Shown here: positions 40,139 to 49,969 of the stretch, one piece after another
Numbering within the stretch: position 1 is the first letter of the stretch
How the letters are laid out: each line of letters opens with the position of its first letter
Origin: Propionivibrio dicarboxylicus
GTDB taxonomy: Bacteria; Pseudomonadota; Gammaproteobacteria; Burkholderiales; Rhodocyclaceae
DNA length: 64,000 nt
Assembly: GCF_900099695.1 (NCBI RefSeq)
Contig: NZ_FNCY01000001.1
Location: forward strand, 310,001 to 374,000
Direction of reading: 5' to 3'
Position numbers and translations under genes: made by a program
Notes under the pieces: model-generated
The model's database searches: none
What the model saw: the letters and a program-made list of their open reading frames with translations, nothing else
Told to the model about the DNA's origin: nothing

Positions 40139-40839
40139 TCGCTGCCGCCCGTACGCTCTCGACCGCCGTCAACGCCCTGCGCTTCGCGCCACCGGTCTCG
40201 CACCTGTACAACCCGCTCGACTATGCCCGGGCGCCGCACGAGATCTACCTGCGCCGTTTCGGCAAGAGTCGCAAGAAGGTAATCTTCGTCGGCATGAATC
40301 CGGGACCGTTCGGCATGGTCCAGTGCGGCATCCCGTTCGGCGAAATCGCCGCGGCGCGCGACTGGATGGGAATTGAAGCCCGCGTCGACAAGCCTGCCGT
40401 CGAAAACCCGAAACGCCCGATCGAAGGGTTCGCCTGCGCCCGTTCCGAAGTGAGCGGACGACGGCTGTGGGCGCTGTTCCAGCAACGTTTTGGTACGGCC
40501 GAGCAATTCTTTGCCGACCATTTCGTCGCTAACTACTGTCCGCTCGCCTTCTTCGACCAAGGTCGCAATCTCACCCCCGACAAGCTGCCGAGCGCCGAAA
40601 GTGCGCCGCTCTACGCCGCCTGTGACGAGCATCTGCGACAGATCGTGACGATCCTGCAACCGGAATGGGTCATTGGCATCGGGGCCTTCGCCGAAGCCCG
40701 AGCAGTGGAAGCGTTGAAGGGGATGCCGCTCAAAATTGGCAAGGTGCTCCACCCGAGTCCGGCCAGCCCCGCCGCCAACCGCGGTTGGGCCGAAGCCGCC
40801 ACGCGGCAGCTTTCTGCGCTGGGACTGTGGGCAGACTGA
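40108..40839 (+). CDS. SMUG1-type (family 3) uracil-DNA glycosylase
   Basis: A 243-residue base-excision repair enzyme. Motif 1 is VGMNPGPFGMVQCGIPFGE near residue 65 and motif 2 is HPSPASPAANRGW near residue 212, both hallmarks of single-strand-selective monofunctional uracil-DNA glycosylase. It removes uracil and some oxidised pyrimidines. Bacterial SMUG1 has a patchy distribution. The start overlaps ampG by 31 bp. The ATG at 40108 (MELNDTSERLIAAART) fits the family N-terminus. Eight bp after the stop the palindromic repeat begins. Confidence 0.88.
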   Translation: MELNDTSERLIAAARTLSTAVNALRFAPPVSHLYNPLDYARAPHEIYLRRFGKSRKKVIFVGMNPGPFGMVQCGIPFGEIAAARDWMGIEARVDKPAVENPKRPIEGFACARSEVSGRRLWALFQQRFGTAEQFFADHFVANYCPLAFFDQGRNLTPDKLPSAESAPLYAACDEHLRQIVTILQPEWVIGIGAFAEARAVEALKGMPLKIGKVLHPSPASPAANRGWAEAATRQLSALGLWAD

Positions 40840-40846
40840 GAATTTA

Positions 40847-41022
40847 GCGCCTATTTCGATAGGGCGCGCGGACCGCGTTGTCGATAAGGGCGGAGGGATG
40901 CAAGGCGCGAGGTGCAGCGCATGGTGGTTCCATGCGCAAGCGGAGCAATGCCGCAGACACCGCCCCTATCGGCAACCCGAAGGGCCGTCGGCGCGGCCCA
41001 CGATCCCTACCGAAATAGGCTC
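40847..41022 (-). repeat. 176-bp nested palindromic repeat, copy 2
   Basis: The same element as at 20020-20195 but inverted; the two copies have the same length and about 11 differences. Terminal inverted repeats are at 40847-40864 and 41005-41022, and the central hairpin GCGCATGG/CCATGCGC is at 40917-40937. It fills the whole gap between the convergent SMUG1 gene and the LETM1-like gene, abutting the latter's stop codon. It may end transcription from both sides. The ORF that crosses it is a by-product. Confidence 0.9.
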
Positions 41023-41334
41023 TTAGTGAAGCGCCGCTCTCGGCTTGCGCCGCCGGTCGAGCCACCAGGCATACGCCGGCAGGAGCAAGGCCGAACCGGG
41101 CAAGAGCAAGAGAAGCAAATACGGCGAGACGCGCGACAGGATGCGCAACTGGTTCAGGAGCTCGGCCCTTTCGCCCGGCGTCCACACGCCGCCATTGCGG
41201 TGCTTCATCAACAACGGCATCAAGCCGCGCATGCGCACCAGATCGCTGACCAGATCCTTTGCCTGGGAACGTTGCGACGCCCACGCCCGGGAAAGCAGCC
41301 CGGGCGCTGGCTTTTCGGACGGATCGTCACTCAT
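41023..41334 (-). CDS. Small LETM1-related membrane protein
   Basis: A 103-residue protein, MSDDPSEKPAPGLLSRAW at the start, with one hydrophobic helix (YLLLLLLPGSALLLPAYAWWL). The tail RILSRVSPYLLLLLLPGSALLLP and the WWLDRRRK end resemble the region preceding the ribosome-binding part of LETM1 proteins; this is a weak, motif-level similarity. The start overlaps the yqjK-like stop by ATGA, so it ends the four-gene stress operon. Its stop codon touches the palindromic repeat. Confidence 0.6.
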   Translation of the reverse strand: MSDDPSEKPAPGLLSRAWASQRSQAKDLVSDLVRMRGLMPLLMKHRNGGVWTPGERAELLNQLRILSRVSPYLLLLLLPGSALLLPAYAWWLDRRRKPRAALH

Positions 41335-41651
41335 CAGAAGCCCGGCCAACCCGAGGCGAGCAAGCGCTCCCGCAGCGAACGCCAGGTCCGCCAGAGGAAG
41401 AAGCCGCGTCGCGCCAACCGGAACGCCCGGCGCGCATTGAGGATGCAGACGAGCGCGGCAGCGACGCCGGCAATCGCCGGATAGCGCTTGACCGTCTCGA
41501 TGCCCGATCGCACCGTCACGACGACGTGGTCGGCCCGATCGAGCGTCGCCCGGATCGGCTGCACCTCGTTGATCAGCACATAGCGCTGGGTGGTAATGCG
41601 TTCGAGCAGTTTTCCCCGCTCAAGATGAAGCTCATTTAGACGCTGCATCAT
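41334..41651 (-). CDS. YqjK-family protein
   Basis: A 105-residue protein with an N-terminal coiled-coil helix (MMQRLNELHLERGKLLERITTQR) and a mid helix (YPAIAGVAAALVCIL) followed by basic residues (NARRAFRLARRGFFLWRTWR). This pattern and its position after YqjE match YqjK. Function unknown; E. coli relatives are stationary-phase envelope proteins. Overlaps yqjE by 20 bp. Confidence 0.7.
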   Translation of the reverse strand: MMQRLNELHLERGKLLERITTQRYVLINEVQPIRATLDRADHVVVTVRSGIETVKRYPAIAGVAAALVCILNARRAFRLARRGFFLWRTWRSLRERLLASGWPGF

Positions 41652-42039
41652 GATCGAGGCCTGCTTTCAACTGGCGCAAATCTTCTTCGAGCTCGGCAAG
41701 ACTCGCCGCGAACATCCGTTCCGGCCGCTGCAACGCACGTTGCAGCCCACCGACGAAAAGATAACCGGCGACCAGCAGGATGCCGGTGGAAACGCCCAGC
41801 ACCATGACCCGGCTTTCCCAGAACAAGGCGGTCAGGAACAGGATCAGGACGAGTGCGCCAAAACCGAGGCAGAACGCCGCGCCCAACACCATCACGAGGA
41901 TCCGGACGGCGCGCAGCTTCTCTTCCTCGATCTCGTTGGCGAAGAGTTCGAGCCGCGTCTTGCCGCTTGCCAGCAGCGTCGCGGCACTGTTCTTGAGGGC
42001 GGCAAACAGGCCGCCCCGACCTCCGGAACGTTCTTCCAT
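41632..42039 (-). CDS. yqjE: YqjE-family phage-holin-like membrane protein
   Basis: A 135-residue protein with two adjacent transmembrane helices (about 48-70 and 76-98) framed by a conserved N-terminal SAATLLASGKTRLELFANEIEEEK helix. It belongs to the actinobacteriophage holin/YqjE superfamily. Second gene of the yqjDEK-like set, 11 bp after yqjD. Confidence 0.82.
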   Translation of the reverse strand: MEERSGGRGGLFAALKNSAATLLASGKTRLELFANEIEEEKLRAVRILVMVLGAAFCLGFGALVLILFLTALFWESRVMVLGVSTGILLVAGYLFVGGLQRALQRPERMFAASLAELEEDLRQLKAGLDHDAASK

Positions 42040-42050
42040 GCGGCGTTCGC

Positions 42051-42371
42051 CTAGCGGCGGCTGACGATGACGCCGATCAGGAAGCCGATCCCGGCGGCAA
42101 CGCCAACGGCCTGCCAGGGGTTTTCCTTGACGTATTCGTCGGTCGCGCGCGCTGCGGCCCGCGTCTTGTCGACGACCAGCGCTTCGGCATCGGCCAGGCG
42201 AATCTTGGCATCGGCCAGGCGCTCGCCGACACGTTCGCGCAACTCGACCATCTTCTCGCCGGCGACGCCCGCCGTCGCCCGCAGAATCTCTTCGGCATCG
42301 GCAACGACGTTCTTCAGGTCATCGACCAGCTTCTGCTTGCTGCAGCAACCCACTTCGGAATATTCAGACAT
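42051..42371 (-). CDS. yqjD: DUF883 family membrane-anchored protein (YqjD/ElaB type)
   Basis: A 106-residue protein with an amphipathic coiled-coil region (KLVDDLKNVVADAEEILRATAG) and a C-terminal hydrophobic anchor with glycines (WQAVGVAAGIGFLIGVIVSRR). E. coli YqjD and ElaB use this anchor to tether ribosomes to the inner membrane in stationary phase. The ATG at 42371 (MSEYSEVGCCSKQ) is chosen over a start 12 bp upstream. First gene of the operon; the promoter probably lies in 42372-42481. Confidence 0.85.
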   Translation of the reverse strand: MSEYSEVGCCSKQKLVDDLKNVVADAEEILRATAGVAGEKMVELRERVGERLADAKIRLADAEALVVDKTRAAARATDEYVKENPWQAVGVAAGIGFLIGVIVSRR

Positions 42372-42481
42372 GGTAAGCCTCACGGTAAAGGAATTTGGCG
42401 GCGGCGTCCCGGTATTTCAGGCGCTTTGCCGGCGTCCTGCACAGGGTATCGAATTTGCCGTGACTAAGCAATTGCCAAGCA

Positions 42482-43264
42482 CTATGGCATACGGTCGTAG
42501 TCGATGGTCAATGGCGCGTGATCGGAAAAGCGCTGCGCTTTGTAGACCCCAGCTGATGTCGCCTGTGCCGCCAAGGCCGGGGTCGCCAACTGGTAATCGA
42601 GCCGCCAACCGACGTTCTTGGCCCAGGCTTGTCCGCGGTTGCTCCACCAGGTGTAGCAATCCTCGCTCGCTTCGGGATGGAGACGCCGGTAGGCATCGAC
42701 CCAGCCCGCTTCATCCAGAAGCCGGCCGACCCAGGCCCGCTCCTCCGGCAGGAAGCCGGAATTCTTGCGATTGCTCTTCCAGTTCTTCAGGTCGATTTCG
42801 CGATGCGCGATATTCCAGTCTCCGCAAACGACGACATCGCGGCCGCTGGCGGCAAGATCGGCCAGTACCGGGTAGAAGCGGTCCATGAAGCGGAACTTGG
42901 CCTCCTGCCGCTCCGGCGAACTCGAGCCCGAAGGAAGATAGAGCGAGATGACCGACAACATGCCGAAATCAGCCCGCAGATAGCGCCCCTCGGCATCGAA
43001 TTCGGCATCGCCAAGGCCCTCGATTACCGCATCGGGTTGTCGCCGGCACCACAGACCGACGCCGCTGTAGCCCTTGCGCTCGGCCAGATGGTAGTAGGCG
43101 TGAAAACCCTCGGGGGCCCGCATCTCGTCGGAGAGGTCGGCCAACTGCGCCTTGATCTCCTGCAGGCAGACGACATCGGCATCCTGAGCGGCCAGCCAGG
43201 GAAAGACGCCCTTGCTCCATGCCGAACGAATTCCATTGAGATTTAGGGTAATGATGCGTACCAT
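42482..43264 (-). CDS. xth: Exodeoxyribonuclease III
   Basis: AP endonuclease/3'-5' exonuclease of base-excision repair. 260 residues. Conserved blocks: [21 protein letters not shown] (catalytic Glu), [30 protein letters not shown] (Asp/Asn pair), and the C-terminal [12 protein letters not shown] with catalytic Asp-His. Divergent from pyrE with a 35-bp gap. Confidence 0.96.
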   Translation of the reverse strand: MVRIITLNLNGIRSAWSKGVFPWLAAQDADVVCLQEIKAQLADLSDEMRAPEGFHAYYHLAERKGYSGVGLWCRRQPDAVIEGLGDAEFDAEGRYLRADFGMLSVISLYLPSGSSSPERQEAKFRFMDRFYPVLADLAASGRDVVVCGDWNIAHREIDLKNWKSNRKNSGFLPEERAWVGRLLDEAGWVDAYRRLHPEASEDCYTWWSNRGQAWAKNVGWRLDYQLATPALAAQATSAGVYKAQRFSDHAPLTIDYDRMP

Positions 43265-43299
43265 TTGCCTCTCGCAACCGTATTCATGTTTGGTGTTTT

Positions 43300-43947
43300 A
43301 TGGACTTTCGCCAGGAATTCATCGAATTCGCCCTCAACCAGAACGTTCTGCGTTTTGGCGAATTCAAGACCAAGGCAGGCCGGCTCTCGCCGTACTTCTT
43401 CAACGCCGGCCTGTTCGACGACGGCGCCTCGCTCGACCGGATTTCGCAATTCTACGCCATGGCCATCCTCGCCAGCGGCACGCCGGTCGATATGCTGTTC
43501 GGCCCGGCCTACAAGGGCATTCCGCTCGTCTCGGTCAGCGCCCTGGCGCTCGCCCGCACCGGACACAACCTGCCTTTCGCCTTCAATCGCAAGGAAGCCA
43601 AGGATCACGGCGAAGGCGGCAACATCATCGGCGCGCCGCTTTCGGGCCGCGTCCTGATCATTGACGACGTCATTTCGGCCGGCACCTCGGTGCGTGAATC
43701 GGTGGAAATCATTCGTGCCGCCGGAGCGACGCCCTGCGGCGTCGTCATCGCGCTCGACCGGATGGAGCGCGGCACCGGCGAATTGTCGGCGGTCCAGGAA
43801 GTGCGCCGCGACTTCGGCATCCCGGTCGTCGCCGTCGCCACGCTCGACGACCTCATGGCCTACCTGCGCAATCGGCCCGACTTCAAGCAACACGAAGAAG
43901 CCGTCGCGCGCTACCGGCAACAGTACGGCGTCAGCCTGTCGGCCTGA
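43300..43947 (+). CDS. pyrE: Orotate phosphoribosyltransferase
   Basis: Makes orotidine 5'-phosphate from orotate and PRPP in pyrimidine synthesis. 215 residues. The PRPP-binding motif [13 protein letters not shown] is at about 118-130 and the flexible loop [12 protein letters not shown] at about 95-106. Family start [22 protein letters not shown] is present. A stem-loop follows the stop. Confidence 0.97.
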   Translation: MDFRQEFIEFALNQNVLRFGEFKTKAGRLSPYFFNAGLFDDGASLDRISQFYAMAILASGTPVDMLFGPAYKGIPLVSVSALALARTGHNLPFAFNRKEAKDHGEGGNIIGAPLSGRVLIIDDVISAGTSVRESVEIIRAAGATPCGVVIALDRMERGTGELSAVQEVRRDFGIPVVAVATLDDLMAYLRNRPDFKQHEEAVARYRQQYGVSLSA

Positions 43948-43955
43948 CGCGCTCC

Positions 43956-43978
43956 CGCCGGCCGTATTCTGGCCGGCG
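43956..43978. terminator. Hairpin between convergent pyrE and gatB
   Basis: A perfect 8-bp stem CGCCGGCC/GGCCGGCG with a 7-nt loop lies 8 bp after pyrE and 15 bp before the gatB stop. No T tract is present on either strand, so it may act as a weak bidirectional terminator or 3'-end stabiliser. Confidence 0.45.
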
Positions 43979-43992
43979 TCAGGCACTCACGC

Positions 43993-45450
43993 TCAGGCGC
44001 CAGCCAGCTTCTTGCGCAGCAGTTCGTTGACCTGTTGCGGGTTGGCCTTGCCCTTGGTCGCCTTCATCGCCTGGCCGACCAGCGCGTTGAAGGCCTTTTC
44101 CTTGCCAGCCTTGAATTCCGCGACCATCGCGGCATTGGCGGCAAGCACCTCGTCGATCAGCTTCTCGATCGCGCCAGTATCGGTGATCTGCTTGAGGCCC
44201 TGCTTCTCGATGATTTCGTCAGCGCTCTGACCTTCACCGGCCCACAGCGCCTCGAACACTTTCTTGGCGATGTTGTTGGAGATGGTGTTATCGGCAATCC
44301 GTGCCACCAACCCACCCAACTGCGCCGCCGACACCGGCGATGACGCGATGTCGAGCCCATCCTTGTTGAGTCGCGCCGCCAGATCGACCATCACCCAGTT
44401 GGCACAAGGCTTGGCCGCACCCTTGCCAGCAACGGCCACCGCCGCTTCGTAGTAACCGGCGATATCGAGCGAAGCGGTCAGCGTCGTCGCGTCATAGGCG
44501 GAAAGGCCGAAGTCGGCAACGAAACGCTGCTTCTTGGCCGTCGGCAGTTCCGGCATGTCGGCGCGCGTCCGCGCCACCCAGTCGCGGTCGATCATCAGCG
44601 GCAGGAGATCGGGGTCGGGGAAATAGCGATAATCGTGCGCGTCTTCCTTGGTACGCATGGACCGCGTTTCACCCGTGTCCGGGTCGAACAGCACGGTGGC
44701 CTGCTGGATGGCGCGGCCTTCCTCGATTTCATTGATCTGCCAGCTGACCTCGTAGTCGATCGCCTGTTGCATGAAGCGGAAGGAATTGAGGTTCTTGATT
44801 TCGCGACGGGTGCCGAATTCCTGCTGGCCGACCGGCCGGACCGAGACGTTGGCATCGCAACGGAAGGAGCCTTCCTGCATGTTGCCGTCGCAAATACCGA
44901 TCCAGCGCACGAGCGCGTGCAGTGCCCGCGCGTAGGCCACCGCTTCGGCCGACGAACGCATGTCCGGTTCGGTGACGATCTCGAGCAACGGCGTCCCGGC
45001 ACGGTTGAGGTCGATCCCCGACTTGCCATGAAAATCTTCATGCAGCGACTTGCCTGCGTCTTCCTCGAGGTGTGCCCGCGTCAGGTTGATCGTCTTCTCG
45101 ACCGCCGCATCGCCTTCACCAAGCGTAATGGTCAGTTTCCCACCGACCACCACTGGCAACTCGTACTGGCTGATCTGGTATCCCTTCGGCAGATCGGGAT
45201 AAAAGTAGTTCTTGCGTGCGAACACCGACTTCGGCGCCACTTCGCCCTCGACCGCGAGTCCGAAACGGATCGCGCATTCGACGGCGCCGCGATTGAGCAC
45301 CGGCAACACGCCGGGCAAGGCGAGGTCGACGGCGTTGGCCTGCACGTTCGGCTCAGCGCCGAAGGCCGTCGAACTGCCGGAGAAGATCTTCGAGCGCGTC
45401 TGCAACTGCGCGTGCGTCTCGATGCCGATGACGACTTCCCATTGTTTCAT
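43993..45450 (-). CDS. gatB: Asp/Glu-tRNA amidotransferase subunit B
   Basis: Amidates misacylated Glu-tRNA(Gln) and Asp-tRNA(Asn). 485 residues with [13 protein letters not shown] at the N-terminus, [30 protein letters not shown], and the C-terminal YqeY/GatB domain ending [19 protein letters not shown]. Transcribed after gatA across a 70-bp gap. Its presence implies that tRNA-dependent amidation is used. Confidence 0.97.
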   Translation of the reverse strand: MKQWEVVIGIETHAQLQTRSKIFSGSSTAFGAEPNVQANAVDLALPGVLPVLNRGAVECAIRFGLAVEGEVAPKSVFARKNYFYPDLPKGYQISQYELPVVVGGKLTITLGEGDAAVEKTINLTRAHLEEDAGKSLHEDFHGKSGIDLNRAGTPLLEIVTEPDMRSSAEAVAYARALHALVRWIGICDGNMQEGSFRCDANVSVRPVGQQEFGTRREIKNLNSFRFMQQAIDYEVSWQINEIEEGRAIQQATVLFDPDTGETRSMRTKEDAHDYRYFPDPDLLPLMIDRDWVARTRADMPELPTAKKQRFVADFGLSAYDATTLTASLDIAGYYEAAVAVAGKGAAKPCANWVMVDLAARLNKDGLDIASSPVSAAQLGGLVARIADNTISNNIAKKVFEALWAGEGQSADEIIEKQGLKQITDTGAIEKLIDEVLAANAAMVAEFKAGKEKAFNALVGQAMKATKGKANPQQVNELLRKKLAGA

Positions 45451-45520
45451 CGTTTATGACTCTCTCATCAAGCGCAGCCGGGCTGCGCGTTTCCATCCAA
45501 ATCGTCGCGGCGGGCCGGCC

Positions 45521-46975
45521 TCAATCGAGGCCTGCGGGACGGCGCAGGTGCCAGTCGGTCGCCTGCTGATAGCGATGTGCCACATTGAGCAGGCGCGCCT
45601 CGCTGAAATAATCGCCGATCAACTGCAGCCCCACCGGCAAGCCGTCGACCAAACCGCAGGGCACCGACATGCCGGGCAAGCCGGCCAGGTTGACGCCCAG
45701 CGTAAAGATGTCGAACAGATACATCTGCACCGGATCGTCGATCTTTTCACCCAGCTTGAACGCCGTCGTCGGGCTGGTCGGCCCCATGATCACGTCGCAC
45801 TGCTTGAAAGCGGTGCGGAAATCGTCGGCGATCAGCCGGCGGATGCGTTGCGCCTGAAGGTAGTAAGCGTCGTAATAACCGTGCGAGAGCACATAGGTGC
45901 CGATCAGGATGCGCCGCTTGACCTCGTCGCCGAAACCTTGCGCCCGTGTCTTGGCATACATGTCGTTGAGATCGGCATATTCGGGGGCGCGATAGCCATA
46001 GCGCACGCCGTCATAACGCGACAGGTTGGAACTCGCTTCCGCCGGCGCGATGACGTAATACGCCGGCACCGACAGCTTCATGTTCGGCAGGCTCACCTCG
46101 ACGGTTTCGGCGCCGAGCTTGCGGTATTCGGCAATCGCCGCCTCGATGCTGGCCATGACAGCCGCATCGCAGCCTTCACCGAAGAATTCCTTTGGCAAAC
46201 CGATGCGCAGTCCGGCGAGCGGACGCTCAAGATCGCGCAGATAATCGTCTGCCGGACGCTCAAGACTGGTCGAATCGCGCGGATCGAAGCCGGCCATGGC
46301 ATCGAGCAGCAGCGCACAATCCTCGGCCGAACGCGCCATCGGTCCGCCCTGGTCGAGCGACGAGGCATAGGCGATCATGCCGTAGCGAGAGACGACGCCA
46401 TAGGTCGGCTTGAGGCCGGTCAGGCCGCACAGCGCCGCCGGTTGGCGGATCGAACCGCCGGTGTCGGTGGCGGTCGCGGCCGGCGCCAGGCGTGCCGCCA
46501 CGGCAGCAGCCGAACCGCCCGACGAGCCGCCGGAAACGCGGTCGCGATCCCAGGGGTTCTTCACCGCGCCGAAATACGAGGTTTCGTTCGACGAGCCCAT
46601 GGCAAACTCGTCCATGTTCGTCTTGCCGAGAATCACGGCGCCCGCGGTGTTCAGCCGCTCGATGACGGTCGCATCGTAAGGGCTGACGAAATTGTCGAGC
46701 ATTTTCGAACCGCAGGTCGTGCGCCAGCCTTGCGCACAGAAAATATCCTTCTGCGCCAGCGGAATGCCGGTCAATGCCGTCGTCTGCCCGGCGGCGATGC
46801 GCGCATCCGCTGCTTTTGCCTGCGCCAGGCTTTTTTCCGGAGCGACGGTGATATACGCGTTGATGTCGGGGTTGAGCCGGGCGATCCGATCCAGATAGGT
46901 CTGCGTCAGTTCGACGCTCGAGATTTCCTTGCCCGCAAGCGCGGCGGCAAGCGATTTCAGACTGCGTTCGATCAT
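45521..46975 (-). CDS. gatA: Asp/Glu-tRNA amidotransferase subunit A
   Basis: Amidase subunit that releases ammonia from glutamine for GatB. 484 residues. The Ser-cisSer-Lys amidase triad segments are visible: the catalytic Lys in [10 protein letters not shown], then [31 protein letters not shown]. It overlaps gatC by 4 bp. Confidence 0.97.
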   Translation of the reverse strand: MIERSLKSLAAALAGKEISSVELTQTYLDRIARLNPDINAYITVAPEKSLAQAKAADARIAAGQTTALTGIPLAQKDIFCAQGWRTTCGSKMLDNFVSPYDATVIERLNTAGAVILGKTNMDEFAMGSSNETSYFGAVKNPWDRDRVSGGSSGGSAAAVAARLAPAATATDTGGSIRQPAALCGLTGLKPTYGVVSRYGMIAYASSLDQGGPMARSAEDCALLLDAMAGFDPRDSTSLERPADDYLRDLERPLAGLRIGLPKEFFGEGCDAAVMASIEAAIAEYRKLGAETVEVSLPNMKLSVPAYYVIAPAEASSNLSRYDGVRYGYRAPEYADLNDMYAKTRAQGFGDEVKRRILIGTYVLSHGYYDAYYLQAQRIRRLIADDFRTAFKQCDVIMGPTSPTTAFKLGEKIDDPVQMYLFDIFTLGVNLAGLPGMSVPCGLVDGLPVGLQLIGDYFSEARLLNVAHRYQQATDWHLRRPAGLD

Positions 46976-47259
46976 TCGATCACCTTCGGCACCAGGAACA
47001 AGCCGGCTTCGACCTCGGGCGACACCGCCTGAAAGGCCCCGCGCCGGTCGGTTTCGGTCACTTCATCCGGCCGCAGGCGCTGCGACAGATCCTGTGCGTG
47101 CGCCATCGGCTCGATCCCCTTCGTATCGACGGCCTGCATCGCCTCGATCAGGGTAAAGATGGCATTGAGTTGGGTGCGCGTCGTTTCGGCCTCGGCATCG
47201 CTGATTTCGAGCCGCGCCAACTGGGCAACGCGATGAACTTGTTCCAGGGAAAGCGACAT
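46972..47259 (-). CDS. gatC: Asp/Glu-tRNA amidotransferase subunit C
   Basis: A 95-residue subunit that braces GatA and Gat[24 protein letters not shown] at the N-terminus and the LRPDEVTE segment are typical. First gene of gatCAB, divergent from mreB across 96 bp. Confidence 0.95.
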   Translation of the reverse strand: MSLSLEQVHRVAQLARLEISDAEAETTRTQLNAIFTLIEAMQAVDTKGIEPMAHAQDLSQRLRPDEVTETDRRGAFQAVSPEVEAGLFLVPKVIE

Positions 47260-48399
<1,140 letters not shown>

Positions 48400-48514
48400 A
48401 CCTCCTGTCGAGTCGAGGGTGATCGGTCACGCATCGCGCATCAGCGCCCAGGCCGTCCCGGCATCGGAGGCGGCCGGCGGCCGCTCGCCGCAGACGTTTC
48501 CGAATCCTTAGCGC

Positions 48515-49432
48515 ATGGACCAGCAGCCGCCTCCATTTTTCAAACGAGGACCCGCGCCGCTGGCGCGCCTGTCGTTTTACGCGGCGCTATCGACGGCGCT
48601 GCTGTTTGTCGATGCGCGCTTCCAGACACTGGAGCTCTTGCGCTCGACGCTCTCGCTGATCACCTACCCCCTGCATGTCGCGGCGCACGCACCGATCGAA
48701 CTGCTGAGCAACGGCGGCCAATACCTGACCGGCATCACCCGCTTCCAGGAAGAAAATTCCAAGCTCAAGCGCGACCAGCTCGAAAGCGCTTCGGCACTGC
48801 TGCGACTGCGCCAGCTCGAAAGCGAGAATACACATCTGCGCAAACTGCTCGACATGCGCGAACGCCAGCATGTCGATGGCATCGTAGCCCGCATCGTCTA
48901 TGCCGCCCGCGACCCGTTCTCCCGCAGGATCGTCGTCGATAAAGGACAGCAGCATCGCATCGAAGCCGGACAACCGGTCATCGACGAGGCCGGCGTCGTC
49001 GGGCAGGTCACCCGCATTTTCCCGTTCGTCTCGGAGATCGCGCTGATCACCGACAAGGAACAATCGGTGCCGGTGCAGATCGTCCGCAACGGCCTGCGTT
49101 CGGTCGTCTTTGGTCTCGGTAGCGGCCAGCTTGAGTTGCGTTTCATGCCGGCCAACGCCGACGTCCAGAATGGCGACGTGCTCGTCACGTCGGGACTCGA
49201 CGGCATTTTCCCGGTCGGTCTTCCGGTCGCGCGGATCACGCATATCGAACGCGATACGTCCTACTCGTTTGCGCGCATTTTCTGCGAGCCAACGGCAGGC
49301 GTGGAAAACTACAACGAGGTCATGGTGCTGGCCAAGCGCCAGCCCGAAGCGATTCCCGAAGAAGCGCTGACCAGCAAGGTCAAGACAGTGGCCAAGCCGG
49401 GGCAGAAGAAGAAACGCCTGAAGAGGGACTGA
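48515..49432 (+). CDS. mreC: Rod shape-determining protein MreC
   Basis: Periplasmic scaffold of the elongasome that activates PBP2. 305 residues: an N-terminal membrane helix (about 20-40), a coiled coil (FQEENSKLKRDQLESASALLRLRQLESEN, read at about 86-114), then two beta domains (RNGLRSVVFGLGSGQLELRF, VLVTSGLDGIFPVGLPVARI). A 115-bp gap without a gene separates it from mreB. Confidence 0.95.
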   Translation: MDQQPPPFFKRGPAPLARLSFYAALSTALLFVDARFQTLELLRSTLSLITYPLHVAAHAPIELLSNGGQYLTGITRFQEENSKLKRDQLESASALLRLRQLESENTHLRKLLDMRERQHVDGIVARIVYAARDPFSRRIVVDKGQQHRIEAGQPVIDEAGVVGQVTRIFPFVSEIALITDKEQSVPVQIVRNGLRSVVFGLGSGQLELRFMPANADVQNGDVLVTSGLDGIFPVGLPVARITHIERDTSYSFARIFCEPTAGVENYNEVMVLAKRQPEAIPEEALTSKVKTVAKPGQKKKRLKRD

Positions 49433-49436
49433 GCCC

Positions 49437-49958
49437 ATGCAAACCACTTATTCCTCGTCACGCATCCTGCAACCGGTCCGGCCCTTCTTCATCGCGCTGA
49501 GCCTGATCATCGCGCTGTTCCTCAATTTCCTGCCGACCGCCTCGATTACCTGGATCCCTGACTGGGTCGCCCTGACGCTCGTTTTCTGGAGCATCCGCGA
49601 ACCGCGCCGCGTCGGCATGGGCTCGGGCTTCCTGCTGGGACTGGCGATGGATGTCGCCGATGCGAGCCTGCTCGGGCAGCATGCGCTGGCCTACGTCGTC
49701 GTCGCCTACCTGGCTGCGCTGCTGTCGCGTCGTATTCTGTGGTTCCCGCTCTCGCAGCAGGCATTGCACGTCCTGCCGCTGATGCTGGTGGGGCAGGCGG
49801 TGCAGGTGATCGTCCGCCTGGCGCCGGGGGTCGACTTCCCCGGCGGGGGTTATTTCGTCGGACCGTTTCTCGCCACCGTCCTCTGGCCGCCGCTGACGTA
49901 TGTGCTCCTGCTGCCGCAGTACCAGCCGATCGAACACGACGCCAACCGGCCGATCTGA
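49437..49958 (+). CDS. mreD: Rod shape-determining protein MreD
   Basis: A 173-residue inner-membrane protein with about five hydrophobic helices and the segment FWSIREPRRVGMGSGFLLGLAMDVADASLLGQHAL, typical of MreD (P-x-R-x-G near the second helix, L-D-x-x-x-G-x-x-L-G). It lies 4 bp after mreC. Confidence 0.93.
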   Translation: MQTTYSSSRILQPVRPFFIALSLIIALFLNFLPTASITWIPDWVALTLVFWSIREPRRVGMGSGFLLGLAMDVADASLLGQHALAYVVVAYLAALLSRRILWFPLSQQALHVLPLMLVGQAVQVIVRLAPGVDFPGGGYFVGPFLATVLWPPLTYVLLLPQYQPIEHDANRPI

Positions 49959-49969
49959 GCGAGGCCCGC

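Noticed and set aside
40736-41026. Small plus-strand ORF crossing the repeat, sharing its C-terminal residues with an ORF at 20016-20288
   Set aside because: The shared residues arise only because both copies of the palindromic repeat contain the same open frame; it is not a protein family signal.
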